DNA from: Leptobrachium leishanense
Lineage: Eukaryota > Chordata > Amphibia > Anura > Megophryidae
Assembly (NCBI GenBank): GCA_009667805.1
Contig: CM019072.1
Location: forward strand, 36,387,519 to 36,451,518
DNA length: 64,000 bases
Reading direction: 5' to 3'
Shown: positions 12,122-22,904 of the stretch, one piece after another
Position numbering within the stretch: the first letter of the stretch is position 1
How the letters are laid out: every line of letters begins with the position of its first letter
The notes under the pieces: generated by a model
What the model was told of the DNA's origin: nothing
Databases searched by the model: none
The model's input: only the letters and a program-made list of their open reading frames with translations
Translations under genes and position numbers: made by a program

Positions 12122-12407
12122 GGGATTTTCATATTTTATTGCAGCCACAATCTTTGTAGTGTAGTGTGACCTATCACAACCCTAATGTCAGCATGTGTAA
12201 TGGTCGTAATGTCGCTGATTGGTCAGACACAAGATTAACAAGAACTACAGTGCTCTGTGTGGCATCTTCTGCTCCAAATGTAATATAATGCCTACACTTC
12301 TTCAGTCAGTATTCCAGGGTCTGTTATCTCTAACTGTCTTTAAATGTCCACCTTTCTATCACCATGTGTTGAATCATTTGATAGAATGGAGGACATGTAG
12401 GACAAAG
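12122..12407. other. Unrecognised interval
   Basis: No recognised repeat or gene. Positions about 12322-12346 (GTTATCTCTAACTGTCTTTA) form an inverted repeat with about 13577-13600 on the far side of the next element. Confidence 0.4.
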
Positions 12408-12756
12408 TAGGGCTGAAACAACTAATCGATTAATCGTCAAGTAATCGATTAATTGGTGTTGATTAATCGTCCTGTGCACAGCACACACTGTTTAGAGTCA
12501 GACAATTAAACGTAAATAACCTCAGCTTCGGAGCGGATTGGGGAAGATGCACCGCTGCTTTACTAGGTATGATTTAGTTCTAGGGTTATGTCAGACACCA
12601 CCAGTTTGATTTTATTCCATTTACAACAGTAGCAAAAACTAGAACACAAAACATAGGATACAGCCACTGGGTGTAGGAGCTGTATGCCTGTGTTTAATCC
12701 TTACTTGAAGCTGGAGTCCTGTGCCACCACCCTCCCTCCCTGCCACACCCTCTTTA

Positions 12757-12883
12757 GGGCCATATTACGTAGTTGGTGCCAACTTAACCAGAGCTGTTAA
12801 TTTAACAGCGCCATAGGCTATAATGGCTCTGGTAAGTTTACAACAGCTCTGGTTAAATTCGCACCAACTATGTAATATGGCCC
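12757..12883. mobile_element. P1 palindromic MITE, copy 1
   Basis: The 127-bp near-palindrome has termini GGGCCATATTACGTAGTTGG and its inverse ending TGTAATATGGCCC. Inner arms pair AACCAGAGCTGTT with AACAGCTCTGGTT. TTA flanks both sides (12754-12756 and 12884-12886). Confidence 0.85.
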
Positions 12884-13232
12884 TTAGTCAGGGAACTGCC
12901 ATTCCCTCCCTTTGGTCTGGTTCCTTTCCCCACACTCAGATCTGGCTTTTTGTCCATACCCACTCCCCCTCACACTCAGATCAAATCACTTGAGCAAAGT
13001 CACACCCTTCCACCTCCAGTCCCTCCTCCCACTCAGTTTGTTCACGAAATTTTAAAGGGAGACTCTATGCACCCTGACCACTTTAGCTTATTAACTCCGA
13101 TTTCATGCTTGTATCTGCGTTCATTTGAGAAAGCAAACATGGGCTTAAGCTGCGCATGCAGCATCAACCCATCCCTCTAACCAAACACTCGCAGCATCAA
13201 CCCATCCCTTTGATCAAGCACTCGCATACCTT

Positions 13233-13362
13233 GGGCCATATTACATAGTTGGTGCTAACTTAACTAGAGCTGTTGTAAACATCCCAGAGCCATTATAGCC
13301 TATGGAGGTTTCAAGTTTACAACAGCTCTGGTTAAGTTAGCACCAACATTGTAATACTGCCC
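13233..13362. mobile_element. P1 palindromic MITE, copy 2
   Basis: Same family as 12757-12883: GGGCCATATTACATAGTTGG at the left and an inverse ending GTAATACTGCCC at the right. The flanks read CTT on both sides, a 3-bp duplication that is not TWA. Confidence 0.8.
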
Positions 13363-13576
13363 CTTGTGTGCAAAGTACACAAGATACGCAATTTGCGTAT
13401 GTACGTACGAAAGTTACGTACACTACGCAAATTTCTTATAAAAAAAGGAGGAGGGGTTGTGGTTATTATTTTTTTTACATAAAATTCCTTTCTATTTTTT
13501 TTATCTGATGAATCGATTAATCGAAATAATAATCTGCCAACTAATCGATTGAGAATAATCATTCGTTGCAGCCTTA

Positions 13577-13989
13577 ATGTAAAGACAGTTAGAGGTAACG
13601 TCCCCCGGCGACCCCACAATACTGACTGATGAAGGCTGTATGAGCCGAAACACTCAGTTGACTCCACTATTTTCTTTATCTTTTGATTTTGGGACTTCTT
13701 AATGTATTTTTCTTTCCAGGTTTCTTTTATTTTTATTATTCTTCTGGCCTTATTTATTGTCTATTCTGGCCCTGTTTGTGCCAGTTTTGTGAAATAAATA
13801 GCTTATTCTGCACCTTTCCTCATCCGATGCTTGCTTATATATTTGCTGACTAATTTATAGTTTTAAAATATTTTTTTTGTATAATTTTATTGTTTTTGAT
13901 ATGAGACAATATGTGGTTCCTGTGATCTACCCATCCATAAGTTAGTTTTCAACAGTAATAGAGCTATAGCACAGACCCTGAGGAACCTC
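13577..13989. other. Interval with a hammerhead-like core and a poly(A) signal
   Basis: At 13621-13660 the sequence CTGATGAAGGCTGTATGAGC, then CGAAAC, has CUGAUGA and GAAA boxes with a GGCU/AGCC stem between them. AATAAA follows near 13794. Otherwise AT-rich and unrecognised. Confidence 0.4.
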
Positions 13990-14715
13990 CACTGGGTGGA
14001 GGTGGTGTGCCACCGGTGTTTTATCCTTACCTGGCGCAGGAGTTCTGTGCTACCACCCCACCCTCCCTGTCTCCCTCTCTATGGTCTGGAAGTGCCATCA
14101 CTCCCTTGTCCGGTCCCTTCCCCTAAACTCCCTCTCACACTCCGATCTCTTACCCAAAATCGCTCTCTCTCACCTCTGGACCCTCCTTCCTTTCAGTTTG
14201 TTCATGAAATCAGTTTAAAAAACGACACTCTACACACCCTGATCACTTTATCTTATGAACGTGATCAGGGTGTGGGGACTACCCCCAACTTCTCTCCCCA
14301 CTTTGTGTACTGGCATCATGTCTATCCGAGCGCTCGTAGCAGCGTTTGTTAGAGTGCAGACTTGGCTTGAGCTCCGCACGCAGCATCAATCCATCACTCT
14401 GACCAGGCGCTCTCGTACCTTGTAGTGAATGGATGGTAAGCGCCTCACAACAAGTGCCACCGGAACCCCTGGTGTGTGAAAGGTATGCAAGTTACGTGAG
14501 ATTCCCAATTTGTGTATGTATGTACAAAAGTTACGTGCACCATGCAAATTGTGTAACAAAAAAAGGGGAGAAAGGAGGGACGGGTTGATTCTTAAATAGT
14601 GTTCATTTTAAGTAAACAAAAACATTTTACGTTTCTTATTAACCGATAAATCGATTAATCAAATAAATTATTGGTAAACTAATCATTATGAAAATGATCG
14701 TTAATTGCAACCCTA
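13990..14715. mobile_element. Non-coding hAT-like element, copy 2 (truncated)
   Basis: Parallels 12.69-13.58 kb: TTTTATCCTTACCTGG, GTGCTACCACCCC, CAGTTTGTTCATGAAAT, and a right end with CGATAAATCGATTAATC and AATTGCAACCCTA at 14715. The left terminus is missing. Confidence 0.7.
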
Positions 14716-15218
14716 CTTTGGATGCTTGTGCAGAACTTACGGCAGGGTCGAGCTTCTCTCCATTAAGTCCCATGGACTCCAGGAGCCAGTACCAGCACAC
14801 AGCACTGCTGATGGTATCTGTTTGTAGCATCTGATTATTCTGATATGAGCTGCTAATACAGCGTCTGGGTTGAAATAGGCCCAGTAACAGGGAGACAGTA
14901 AGACTTACCAATTTGGAACGATTTTTTCTCTTTAGACTCCCTCTTACCGTCAACATTGGAACTTTAGCAACTAATAGAAATACCCTTTAAATTTTATTAT
15001 TAAAACAATGTTTTTAGCTCTCTTTTACGGATATCCCTCTTTACAAATATAACACAAAGAACCACCGCACGCCGATGTTATTTCTAATAGAGAAAATGAA
15101 AGGCTATCAATCATAAGCATGTGGTTTTGGGACACGGCCAAACTTAACCTCATTTACTGTCTATTAATGGAAGAATGGTTACTAGTGTGTGAGGATCCCA
15201 CCAGCCTCATTGGTATAC
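14716..15218. other. Unrecognised interval
   Basis: No repeat ends, conserved protein segment or RNA gene seen. Confidence 0.4.
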
Positions 15219-15470
15219 ATAGGGGGTTATTCAGAGAGCACCGACAAAATTCTAAAAGTAGAATTTCGGTTATTCGCCTGTTCAACCATAATTTACCACT
15301 TTCATATTAAGTGCACCAATGGGCATAGCTTACGATGCTGCCTGCCAAGACACCCGCTGGCATTTTTACTTTGTGGAGTGCGGGCAGCAGATAATGTGGC
15401 GATTCTAGGAGCAATACCATCTGCGCTTATTCCCATTATACCGTGTGAAACTAAACACAATTAGAGGTTT
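15219..15470. repeat. Probable fragment of a GGTTATTCAGAGAGC-ended repeat
   Basis: The left end GGGGTTATTCAGAGAGCACC (near 15226) matches the terminus of family H. The interior is not clearly alignable to the other copies, and the right end is not visible. Confidence 0.35.
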
Positions 15471-16287
15471 GGTTTCTTATCAACGACCATTATAAGACTA
15501 AGCTCGCCCGCCAACATCAAGGCACCTCTATAAGGGCGAGTCCTATCCAAAATGAAACCACAGGCTGCTGTGTAGCAAACCATACCTGCTCATGCTGCTT
15601 GTCAGACATGAGGTAGACTGGTGGGCCTTTATTTATGCTCCCCCAGAAACAAAATCCACTTTGGGATCGAAAACAAAGACACGGAGCGGGATCTTGCTGC
15701 AGGGATGACCTGACTGGAAGTACATTGAAACATACATAGTGCAGGAGGGGTGGGGTCGCGCCTATTCCCCGATGGATAATATGGCCCTCAGTGTGTGAGA
15801 CAGTTAAGATCTCCATTGAAGCCTTAGACAAGCTTGCTTTGGTTGGGTTTGTTTGAGGCCCATCAGAGTTCAGATAGCCAGCAGGGGGAAAAGTAAACAA
15901 CACTTGTGATCTTTGATAATGAAGCCCTCCCATAGAGCCATTATCAGATTTCTGGATGCCATCCAAGACAAACGATCAGATTATCTTTTCATTTTAACTC
16001 TTGACTAGCAACAGTTGAGGAGGTCAGGAATCTGCTTGAAGGGACATAACACATTTTAGCTATTTGGTACATGTTAAATGACACAAAAAAACAACAGAAA
16101 AAAATTATATAGTCTAAATATTTTATTGTAAAAAAAATAAAAATGGTGTGTCGCTGGCCCATCTGGCCATATGTACGAGCCACCACTGCTAAAGGCATCT
16201 GTGGAGTACATGTCTTGGTATGCGCTTCCATAAAATCAGCAGTAAGAGCCAGAAGTACTACATTTCCCATGAGTCTCTGTCAACCTA
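15471..16287. other. Unrecognised interval
   Basis: A 149-codon minus-strand frame (15517-15966) is open but shows no domain, no motif and no repeat homology. I leave it uncalled. The rest is AT-rich. Confidence 0.35.
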
Positions 16288-16970
16288 GGGCCACATTACA
16301 ATCATTGCGCTAAAACGGGGACGCTAGGGAGAAAAACCTGCGCCTGCAGATTTTTATTTTGAGTCCCCGTTTTAGTGCGATTATTACAATACAGGCACTA
16401 AAAAAGCTGCCTGCATCGTAATCTGTTGCTAAGTGCCGCCGCATGCATCCCCTCCATGGATCCATAGGACTCCATTGAGGCAGACGGCCACGGTCACATG
16501 ATGACCTGCCGGATCTCGCCTCGCAGGTTGGCGTAGTGATCTGCAGGGTGGAAGACTGGGGACTTTTTCCCCCAGTCTCTCCCTGCTCCCGGCGACCAGA
16601 GGAGGCGGTTGGAGCCATGGTCCTCGCCGCAGGATAGGAGGTGAGTATCTGATTTTATTGGGGGGGGTTACTGCTGGTGCTGACGGATTCTGCAGAAGCG
16701 GAATCCGTTAGCACCAAGTCCAGGCTGTGGTTAACTTTCTGGTAACCGCAGCCGGACGGTAATTAGCGTTAGTATATTGTAATCCTAACGTTAATTAACT
16801 CTTTGCGCTCCCCATGTTAAGTATAGGGAGCGCAAAGTACAGTAACCTTGCGTTGAAGAGCGCAAGATTCCAATCGCTAAAAGTTTTTTAACCCGTTAGC
16901 GTTTTGATTGTAATATGGTGCACCCGCGCTAGGGCCACCAGGGCTAACATTAATGTTCACGCAGGTGAAC
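16288..16970. mobile_element. X MITE, copy 1, right terminus lost
   Basis: Begins GGGCCACATTACAATC, then GCGCTAAAACGGGGACGC. It contains the X hairpins: CAGTCTCTCCCTGCTCCC with its complement, CGGATTCTGCAGAAGCGGAATCCG, and the pair around CTTTGCGCTCCCCATGTTAA. Sequence agrees with X at 47.84 kb (reverse orientation) up to CAGGTGAAC at 16970, after which homology stops. Confidence 0.8.
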
Positions 16971-17569
16971 AGTCACACTGAGGCCACACCCCGAGCACAG
17001 CCCTGCACCCACTGACTTTGCGAGACGAGGACAGTCACATGACTGTCTTGCGTCAATCAATGTATGGGAGGCTTTCCCATTGGTCCAAGCTATTTCATTG
17101 CTCTTCAGTGTCTCTCTGAGGCACGGAAGAGCATAGGTTCAGGAAGTAGGCAGTGCCAGACGCGCGCTGCAGACTTCTTAATCTCTTGGCCAGCTTGAGC
17201 TTATGCGATTAGTGTAGCGTTCAGCTACTCAAATTGCATAGGCTCAGGGTGGGCAGGCTGCTGCGAAAAAATGATGTGCGCAGAGACACATGGTAGGGGA
17301 GCATGGAGCAGGTGAGTTTGTTAAGAAGTTTTTTTTTAATAATATTTTATTATTCATTCAGTAGTGAGTTAAATTAGTTGCTTTGTCTACCATCACCCCA
17401 GACTTTGAGACACTTATTAAGAGCAAGAAGCATCTCCAGTTTTCCCATAAGTTCTAATTAATTTCATATGTCTCAATTAGTTTATTTTACTGGGGTTTTT
17501 GCCTCAACAGCTTTTTTCGTTTTCACTAGTGCTGTGATTACTGCACTATCCTTTTTGGGAAGAATCCCT
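16971..17569. other. Unrecognised interval
   Basis: Mixed-composition DNA between X and M1 with no recognised repeat or coding segment. Confidence 0.4.
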
Positions 17570-18962
17570 CAGGGTTACTCAGAGAGAGGTGAAAATCAGG
17601 AGTGTCACGACCCACTACGCGCGCTGCTGCGCAAAGACGCCGGGTTAAACCACGCACTATCTATCCTAGACCCAGATAATTACGCGCACTTATCTACCCG
17701 TCCCGGCCACACTTTCTCTCACAACAGGCACGTAGAGCGCGATATACTGATCCCAGGATTGAAACGCAGTACAAGTCTTCTCCTGAAGCGCGTACTACCT
17801 ACGTCTCTCACAATCCTGGAGCTCACTTTCTTATTCTATTAGTAACGCTGCCACCAGTCCTCACAGACACTACGCGCGTTTCAACAGGAGACGCAGGGCT
17901 TAGCAGCCGCACTATCCTAAACTCGGACAGTGACTACAGATCACACAATTCCCTGCCGTTTCCTGACGACCGCAACACGCAATTTCTTATATATAACCGA
18001 GCTTAAAGCAAATAGCAATTCTCCCAATCTCTTAGTTAGCGTGGATTTCATCTGCCAGAGTCAAAACTTAAATACTTTTTCTTTATTTATGATAGAAAAA
18101 TCACAGTGCTTTGTCACATAAAAAATTATAACTAGAATAAATCAATTAATTACACACTACACAGCAAACGAAAGAAAAAGGGTTAACCATAGAGCGTTAC
18201 TTACGAAGAGCTATTCATTAAGCTAGCAGCCATGGCCTCCTGGAGTCTAGAGATAGGAACATGGACCGATCAGTCCTCTTTAGAAGGTACCCCAAGTGAT
18301 CAGCCACAAGCACATGGCCAGTGTTCGAATTTATACACTTCCTGATCTTTCCAGCCCCCACCCACCAATGGCCCAGTGTCCTGGACTCCATTTCCCAGAG
18401 TGAAATTCTCGCTCATGCTCAGTAAGCTTGTCAATTAATCTTTAATTGCCTAAAGGTGTCCCTCTTCCCTCCAGACCCCCCTTAGAGATCAAGGATGTGC
18501 TTCCTGTCTTTGAAGATGGTGTCCCCATCTCTTGGTGCCGACCTGGCTGCCAAGGTGTGATTTTCTATGTTAGTGTACAAAGAAATTCCCTTTTTACAGC
18601 TACGTGTTATATCCTCCCCCCAAGAGAGAAAGCTAAACATTTTGATTACATTTCAGCTGTGGACACAGGGATACACTTACCAAATGGCCAGACACAAATA
18701 TGAATATAACTCTATATGGAGGAGAGGAGATATGTATAAACCGGCAGATAGACACATATATACAGGCAGACCCTTATATAGATAGAAATACAGGTCTAAT
18801 CTGTCACAAGGAGAATGACTGGAGAAGTGAAAATTCTAGGTCAAAATAGCCAAACCAGAAAAATTCTCCCATTTATCTCACTTTCCAAATCGGCTATTTT
18901 GACCTCGAATTTTCACTTCTCCAGTCATTCTCCTGGTTTTCCCCTCTCTCTGAATAACCCTG
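17570..18962. mobile_element. M1 MITE split by a solo LTR
   Basis: M1 sequence occupies 17570-17602 and 18809-18962. The left end CAGGGTTACTCAGAGAGAGG and right end CTCTCTGAATAACCCTG are inverted. The inner stem pairs GAGAAGTGAAAATTCTAGGT with its complement across a 40-bp centre. CCT flanks both outer ends, a 3-bp duplication. The LTR interrupts the left stem after CAGGAG. Confidence 0.9.
17603..18808 (+). mobile_element. Solo LTR (1206 bp)
   Basis: Begins TGTCACGACCCACTACGC and ends CTGTCACA, so it has TG...CA termini, flanked by the 5-bp duplication AGGAG (17598-17602 and 18809-18813). The split M1 repeat rejoins exactly when the LTR and one AGGAG are removed. A TATATAA lies near 17989 and AATAAA at 18136, which suggests plus-strand orientation. 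No internal coding region remains; recombination between two LTRs is the usual explanation. Whether it belongs to a Ty3-like element or an endogenous retrovirus cannot be told. Its first bases resemble the inverted solo LTR at 42.1 kb. Confidence 0.88.
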
Positions 18963-19060
18963 CCTGTTTGTTTACAATTTTTTTTAAAAAAGTTCATACA
19001 TTGTAGAATATTGCACACGTTGTTTTGTGGAATAAATTCTAATGTTTCAGAAATTCATTT

Positions 19061-19130
19061 ATTTTTGGGTCGCGACTTAATGACCAAGGATAATTGTGGG
19101 TACTGAGGGTGCACAGGTTGAGAACCACTG
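19061..19130. mobile_element. hAT right end fragment
   Basis: Ends CACAGGTTGAGAACCACTG at 19130, the inverse of the common hAT terminus CAGTGGTTCTCAACC, with GGGTCGCGAC upstream, as often seen in this group. The rest of the element is not recognisable. Confidence 0.6.
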
Positions 19131-19577
19131 CTCTAGAACACACATCTAGAATGAAAATCTCTGCACGTAGCGATGCTGCAGCTTCCCGACCAGGAAAAAA
19201 ACTGTGAGAAATAATACAACAACAAACAACTTTTATTCATCCTTCGGGACGTATTATCCGTCTGCGCTTCTAAAACCATAATTTTCTTACTATTGCTCCA
19301 GCTAGACTTTATTTATTTATTTTTGTCTTTTATTGTAGTTGGAATGCTATTTTCCTTCATTTTTTTTCTGATCAAAAATAATACATTATGGTGACAGTAT
19401 TTCTAGGGCTATATTTTCACAACATAAGAATAAAAAAGATGTAGGTGTATTTTTCAGTAATATACGTGAAATATTTGAATTAGGACATGTAGTTATTTTG
19501 TTACATACAGGAAGCATGTCAATAATCTTAATTTATTAAATAGCTTTGTTAGGGGTATTTTAGTGACTCTGAATGTA
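19131..19577. other. AT-rich interval
   Basis: Low-complexity AT-rich sequence without recognised features. Confidence 0.4.
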
Positions 19578-20065
19578 CACTACCTGGACAATAAAAGTCA
19601 CACAATCTAATATCTCGTCAGACAGCCTTTTGCTTTGATTGCGGCACACATTCGCCGTGGCATCGTTTCGATAAGCTCTTGCAATGTCACTGCATTTATT
19701 TCCATCCAGTGTTGAATTAATTTGTGGCCAAGATCTTGTATTGATGCTGGTTGAGTCACAGCGCTGCGTAAAGTCTTCTCCAGCACATTATCCCAAAGAT
19801 TCTCAATGAGGTTAAGGTCTGGACTGCGCGGTGGCCAATCCATGTGTGAAAATGATGTCTCATGCTCCCTGAGCCATTCTTGCACAATTTGAGCCCGATG
19901 AATCCTGGCATTGCCATCTTGGAATATGCCCGCTGTGCCATCAGCTAAGAAAAGACCATTGATGGGAAAACCTGCTCATTCAGTATATTCATCGAGTCAC
20001 ATGACCTCATTTTTTTGGGCACATAACGTTGCTGAACCTAGAACTGGCCAACTGAATCAACACCA
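19578..20065 (-). pseudogene. Tc1/mariner fragment, 3' end
   Basis: The left terminus follows TA at 19576-19577 and reads CACTACCTGGACAATAAAAG. The minus-strand reading gives [12 protein letters not shown] in one frame, then [33 protein letters not shown] and KGCLTRY, covering the second Asp region and the catalytic Glu. A frame change lies between these segments near 19870-19900. The 5' half and the right TIR are missing. Confidence 0.85.
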
Positions 20066-20255
20066 GATCATAACAGGCTTGTACTTTTTTTTGTTCAGGC
20101 AGTGTGGATTATCCTTTTTTCTTTACTTTGCACTTAATTTCAGAATTAAAAAAGGATATAGGAGTTTATCCTGGCCATTTATACGGAATATTTGGATATA
20201 AGATACATTTACATACATATACATTTGTTACAGTAGCTATGACAAACATTTATAT

Positions 20256-20480
20256 TTTCTAAATTTGCTACTTAAGGCTATTTGTGGCAAACACTGGTGG
20301 AAAAGCAGTTTTTGCTTCAGCGAGAAATGCCGGCGCTTCACATAGGAAAAAATACAAACAGCCACTGGAGAAGTTTCACTGTGAAGCTTCTCCTGCGGCA
20401 GTAGGGATTTTTCTGTTGCATCTATCGCCATTGCACAACGTTGATTTTCAACGTTGTTTGTAACATCGTCAAACACTGGA
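20256..20480. repeat. Fold-back repeat, copy 1
   Basis: Contains GGAGAAGTTTCACTGTGAAGC followed by TTCTCC, a hairpin, and then AACGTTGATTTTCAACGTT and AACATCGTCAAACACTGG. The same order of motifs recurs at 21725-21955 on the other side of the CR1 element. Confidence 0.6.
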
Positions 20481-20489
20481 TGAATATTC

Positions 20490-21690
20490 TTGTTCTTGGA
20501 TAGAACACTGGCTAAAAGATAGGGTACAGCGAGTGGTCATAAATGGATAAATTTTTAAGATGGACATCAGTGGTAAGTGGTGTCCCTCAGGGGTCTGTTA
20601 TAGGACCAATTCTATTCAACCTATTTATAAACGACCTTGAGATAGGCATTGAAAGTCATGTATCAGTGTTAGCAGATGACATAAAACTAGGAAAAGTAAT
20701 ACAATGTGAGCAGGATGTTACTTCGCTGCAGAGGGATTTAGATAGATTGGGGGACTGGACACTTAAATGGCAGATGAAATTTAATGTAGATAAATGCAAA
20801 GTTATGCACTTTAGAATGAAGAACACACAAGCAACTTATACCCTAAATGGTACGGCGTTAGGGAAATCAAAGCAGAAGGATTTGGGAATAATCATAGACT
20901 TCAAACTCAGCAACACTGTCCAATGTCAAACAGCAGCCGCCAAGGCCAGCAAGGTATTGGCATTAAAAGGGGATTTCACTCTAGGGATGAAAACATAATT
21001 TTGCCTCTGTATAAATCAATGGTCAGGCCGCACCTTGAATATGCCGTGTGATTATGGGCGCCTGTCTTAAGAAAGGATATTCTAGCGCTAGAAAAAGTGC
21101 AGAGACGGGCAACTAAATTAATAAGGGGAATGGAAGGTTTAAGTTAGGAGGAAAGACTAACAAGTTCAAACCTGTTTAGTTTAGAGAAACGGCGCCTTAG
21201 AGGGGATCTGATAACTTTATATAAATATATACGGGGCCATTATAAACCATTGTCTGGAAACCTATTCATTAACAAGACTATATACAGGACACGAGGTCAC
21301 CCATTTAGACTGGACGAAAGGAATTTCAGCCTAAAGCATAGGAAGGGTTACTTTACGGCGAGAACAATAAAGTTGTGGAATTCTGTCTGTTGAGGTGGTT
21401 GGGTCAGAGACTGTACAGACTTTTAAACAACGACTGGATGACTTCCTGCAGACACAGAATATTAAGGGTTATAATATTTAATATGCTGGTAAAAGCTTCT
21501 TGATCCAAGGAGAAATCTGACTGCCATTCTGGGGTCATGAAGGAATTTTTTTCCAGTATGTTGCATATTGGTGAGCGCTTCAGATGGGTTTTTTTTGCTG
21601 CCTTTTGGATCAACAGCAGTAGGTAATGTGTGAAAGGCTGAACCTGATTGACTCATGTCTCTTTTTCAGCCTTTGTAACTATGTAGCTCA
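20490..21690 (+). pseudogene. CR1-type LINE, 5'-truncated, RT broken
   Basis: The plus-strand RT segment 20543-20998 has SGVPQGSVIGPILFNLFIND (motif B), LADDIKLG (the catalytic ADD box, first residue changed), GDWTLKWQMKFNVDKCKVMH and KDLGIIID. Beyond a stop at 20998 the same protein continues with YKSMVRPHLEYAV, LEKVQRRATKLI and GHPFRLDERNFSLKHRKGYF, crossed by several stops. The 3' end carries the CR1-like GGTTTTTTTTGCTGCCTTTT and CCTTTGTAACTATGTAGC. Upstream of about 20490 there is no LINE sequence. No target duplication was identified. Confidence 0.9.
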
Positions 21691-21724
21691 CTATGAAAAT
21701 TACGAGAGGTGTATGCTGGGGATT

Positions 21725-21955
21725 ATTCAGTAAATGACATTATCTCTCAAAAATGCAAACACTCTCAAAAATCACATTGTTACAATGTTGACAAACTCCG
21801 GAGTTCCACAAAAGTAGCAGTCAAACAGCTGCAGGAGAAGCATCACTGTGAAGCTTCTCCTGCAGATGTTTAGATTTCACTTTTGTGAAACTGCATCTTG
21901 TGTTGACATTGGAACAACATTGATTTGCACAGTGTTTGCAACATCGGAGAACACC
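21725..21955. repeat. Fold-back repeat, copy 2
   Basis: Contains GCAGGAGAAGCATCACTGTG and AAGCTTCTCCTGC, then TGACATTGGAACAACATTGA and GCAACATCGGAGAACACC, in the same order and orientation as 20256-20480. Confidence 0.6.
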
Positions 21956-22904
21956 ACAAGCTCTCTGCCTAACCTTACTATGGCTACCACTGTGACATGG
22001 GCCGTTTAATCCCAACGATGGATTGACCGTTTCCTATCGCTGTTCTCTCTGGTCGTGCATCTCCTACACCTAGTAGACTGACATGTGTATATTCACTCAA
22101 CTAAACAACTGATGATGTAATTGACGTAACCGTCTCAGCTTATGGAAAGTAATACTAGAGACAAATCACTAATAGTTTCCACATTTGGATAATCCTGTTA
22201 TTTAAGGCATTGAACGTAAGAGGCAGAGAGAAGATAAACTCAAAGGGGTCACGTTTAGCCTCAAAGTACATACATTATAAAATGAATTGCAAATTAAATT
22301 CTGAATTATAATTTATTGAAATAAAGCAATAACGTTTTGCAGAATATTGGAAGAATTTGTTTTTTTGCAGCATAAATATAAAGATTATTTTCTTTTTATG
22401 TGAATCAGCAGACATTTTATTACAGTTAATATATATTGCCTTCCTAACTCTTCCATCTATAGCATATATACATGTGTCTCGAATTGGTACATCATGTAAA
22501 TAGGGGAGGGCTAGCATGTTTTGGCCTGAAGGGTAAGTAACAAAAAAAAATTTAGAAAAATGAATTAAGACATTAAACCCCTCCTTTTTTAACCATATAT
22601 AAATACAGGTCGGGTGCCTTTTATCTAGAGTATTCTGGATTTCAGACTCTAGGAGAAACCGATGCTGTAGAGCAGTGTGTCACATCCCATGGTGCCCGGC
22701 AACCAGCAGCGTCTTGCTCACTGGCTGGGTGCCGAGTGAAGAGCAGCAGCATTGCGGTCACGCGAGACGCCATGGGGTGGTTTGATGATGCAGTGCCCGT
22801 CGTGTTTAAAGCCCAGCATCTGGTCTCCCTTACTCCTGTGCCCTGTCCTGGTTATTACTTCCCTCAGCGCTCTCTGTATTTGACTGTTCTGTGTATCGAC
22901 GTGG
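21956..22904. other. Unrecognised interval
   Basis: AT-rich to about 22600, then a more GC-rich stretch with CAGTGTGTCACATCCCATGG. No supported gene or repeat end. Confidence 0.35.

Larger units (their letters stand above)
12408..13576. mobile_element. Non-coding hAT-like element, copy 1 (AATCGATTAATCG ends)
   Basis: The left end TAGGGCTGAAACAACTAATC and right end CAACTAATCGATTGAGAATA...GTTGCAGCCTTA are inverted versions of a TAGGGCTGCAAC terminus, with repeated AATCGATTAATCG subterminal motifs. Flanking 8-mers agree at only 4 positions, so the target duplication is unproven. Two P1 palindromes are nested inside. A second, 5'-truncated copy lies at 13990-14715. Confidence 0.7.

Noticed and set aside
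15517..15966. 149-codon minus-strand frame
   Set aside because: Longest unexplained frame outside repeats, but no recognisable family and no support.
22603..22660. Tigger-like terminus (TACAGGTCGGGTGCCTTTTA)
   Set aside because: Some resemblance to Tigger ends, but no partner end and no TA-bounded element could be found.
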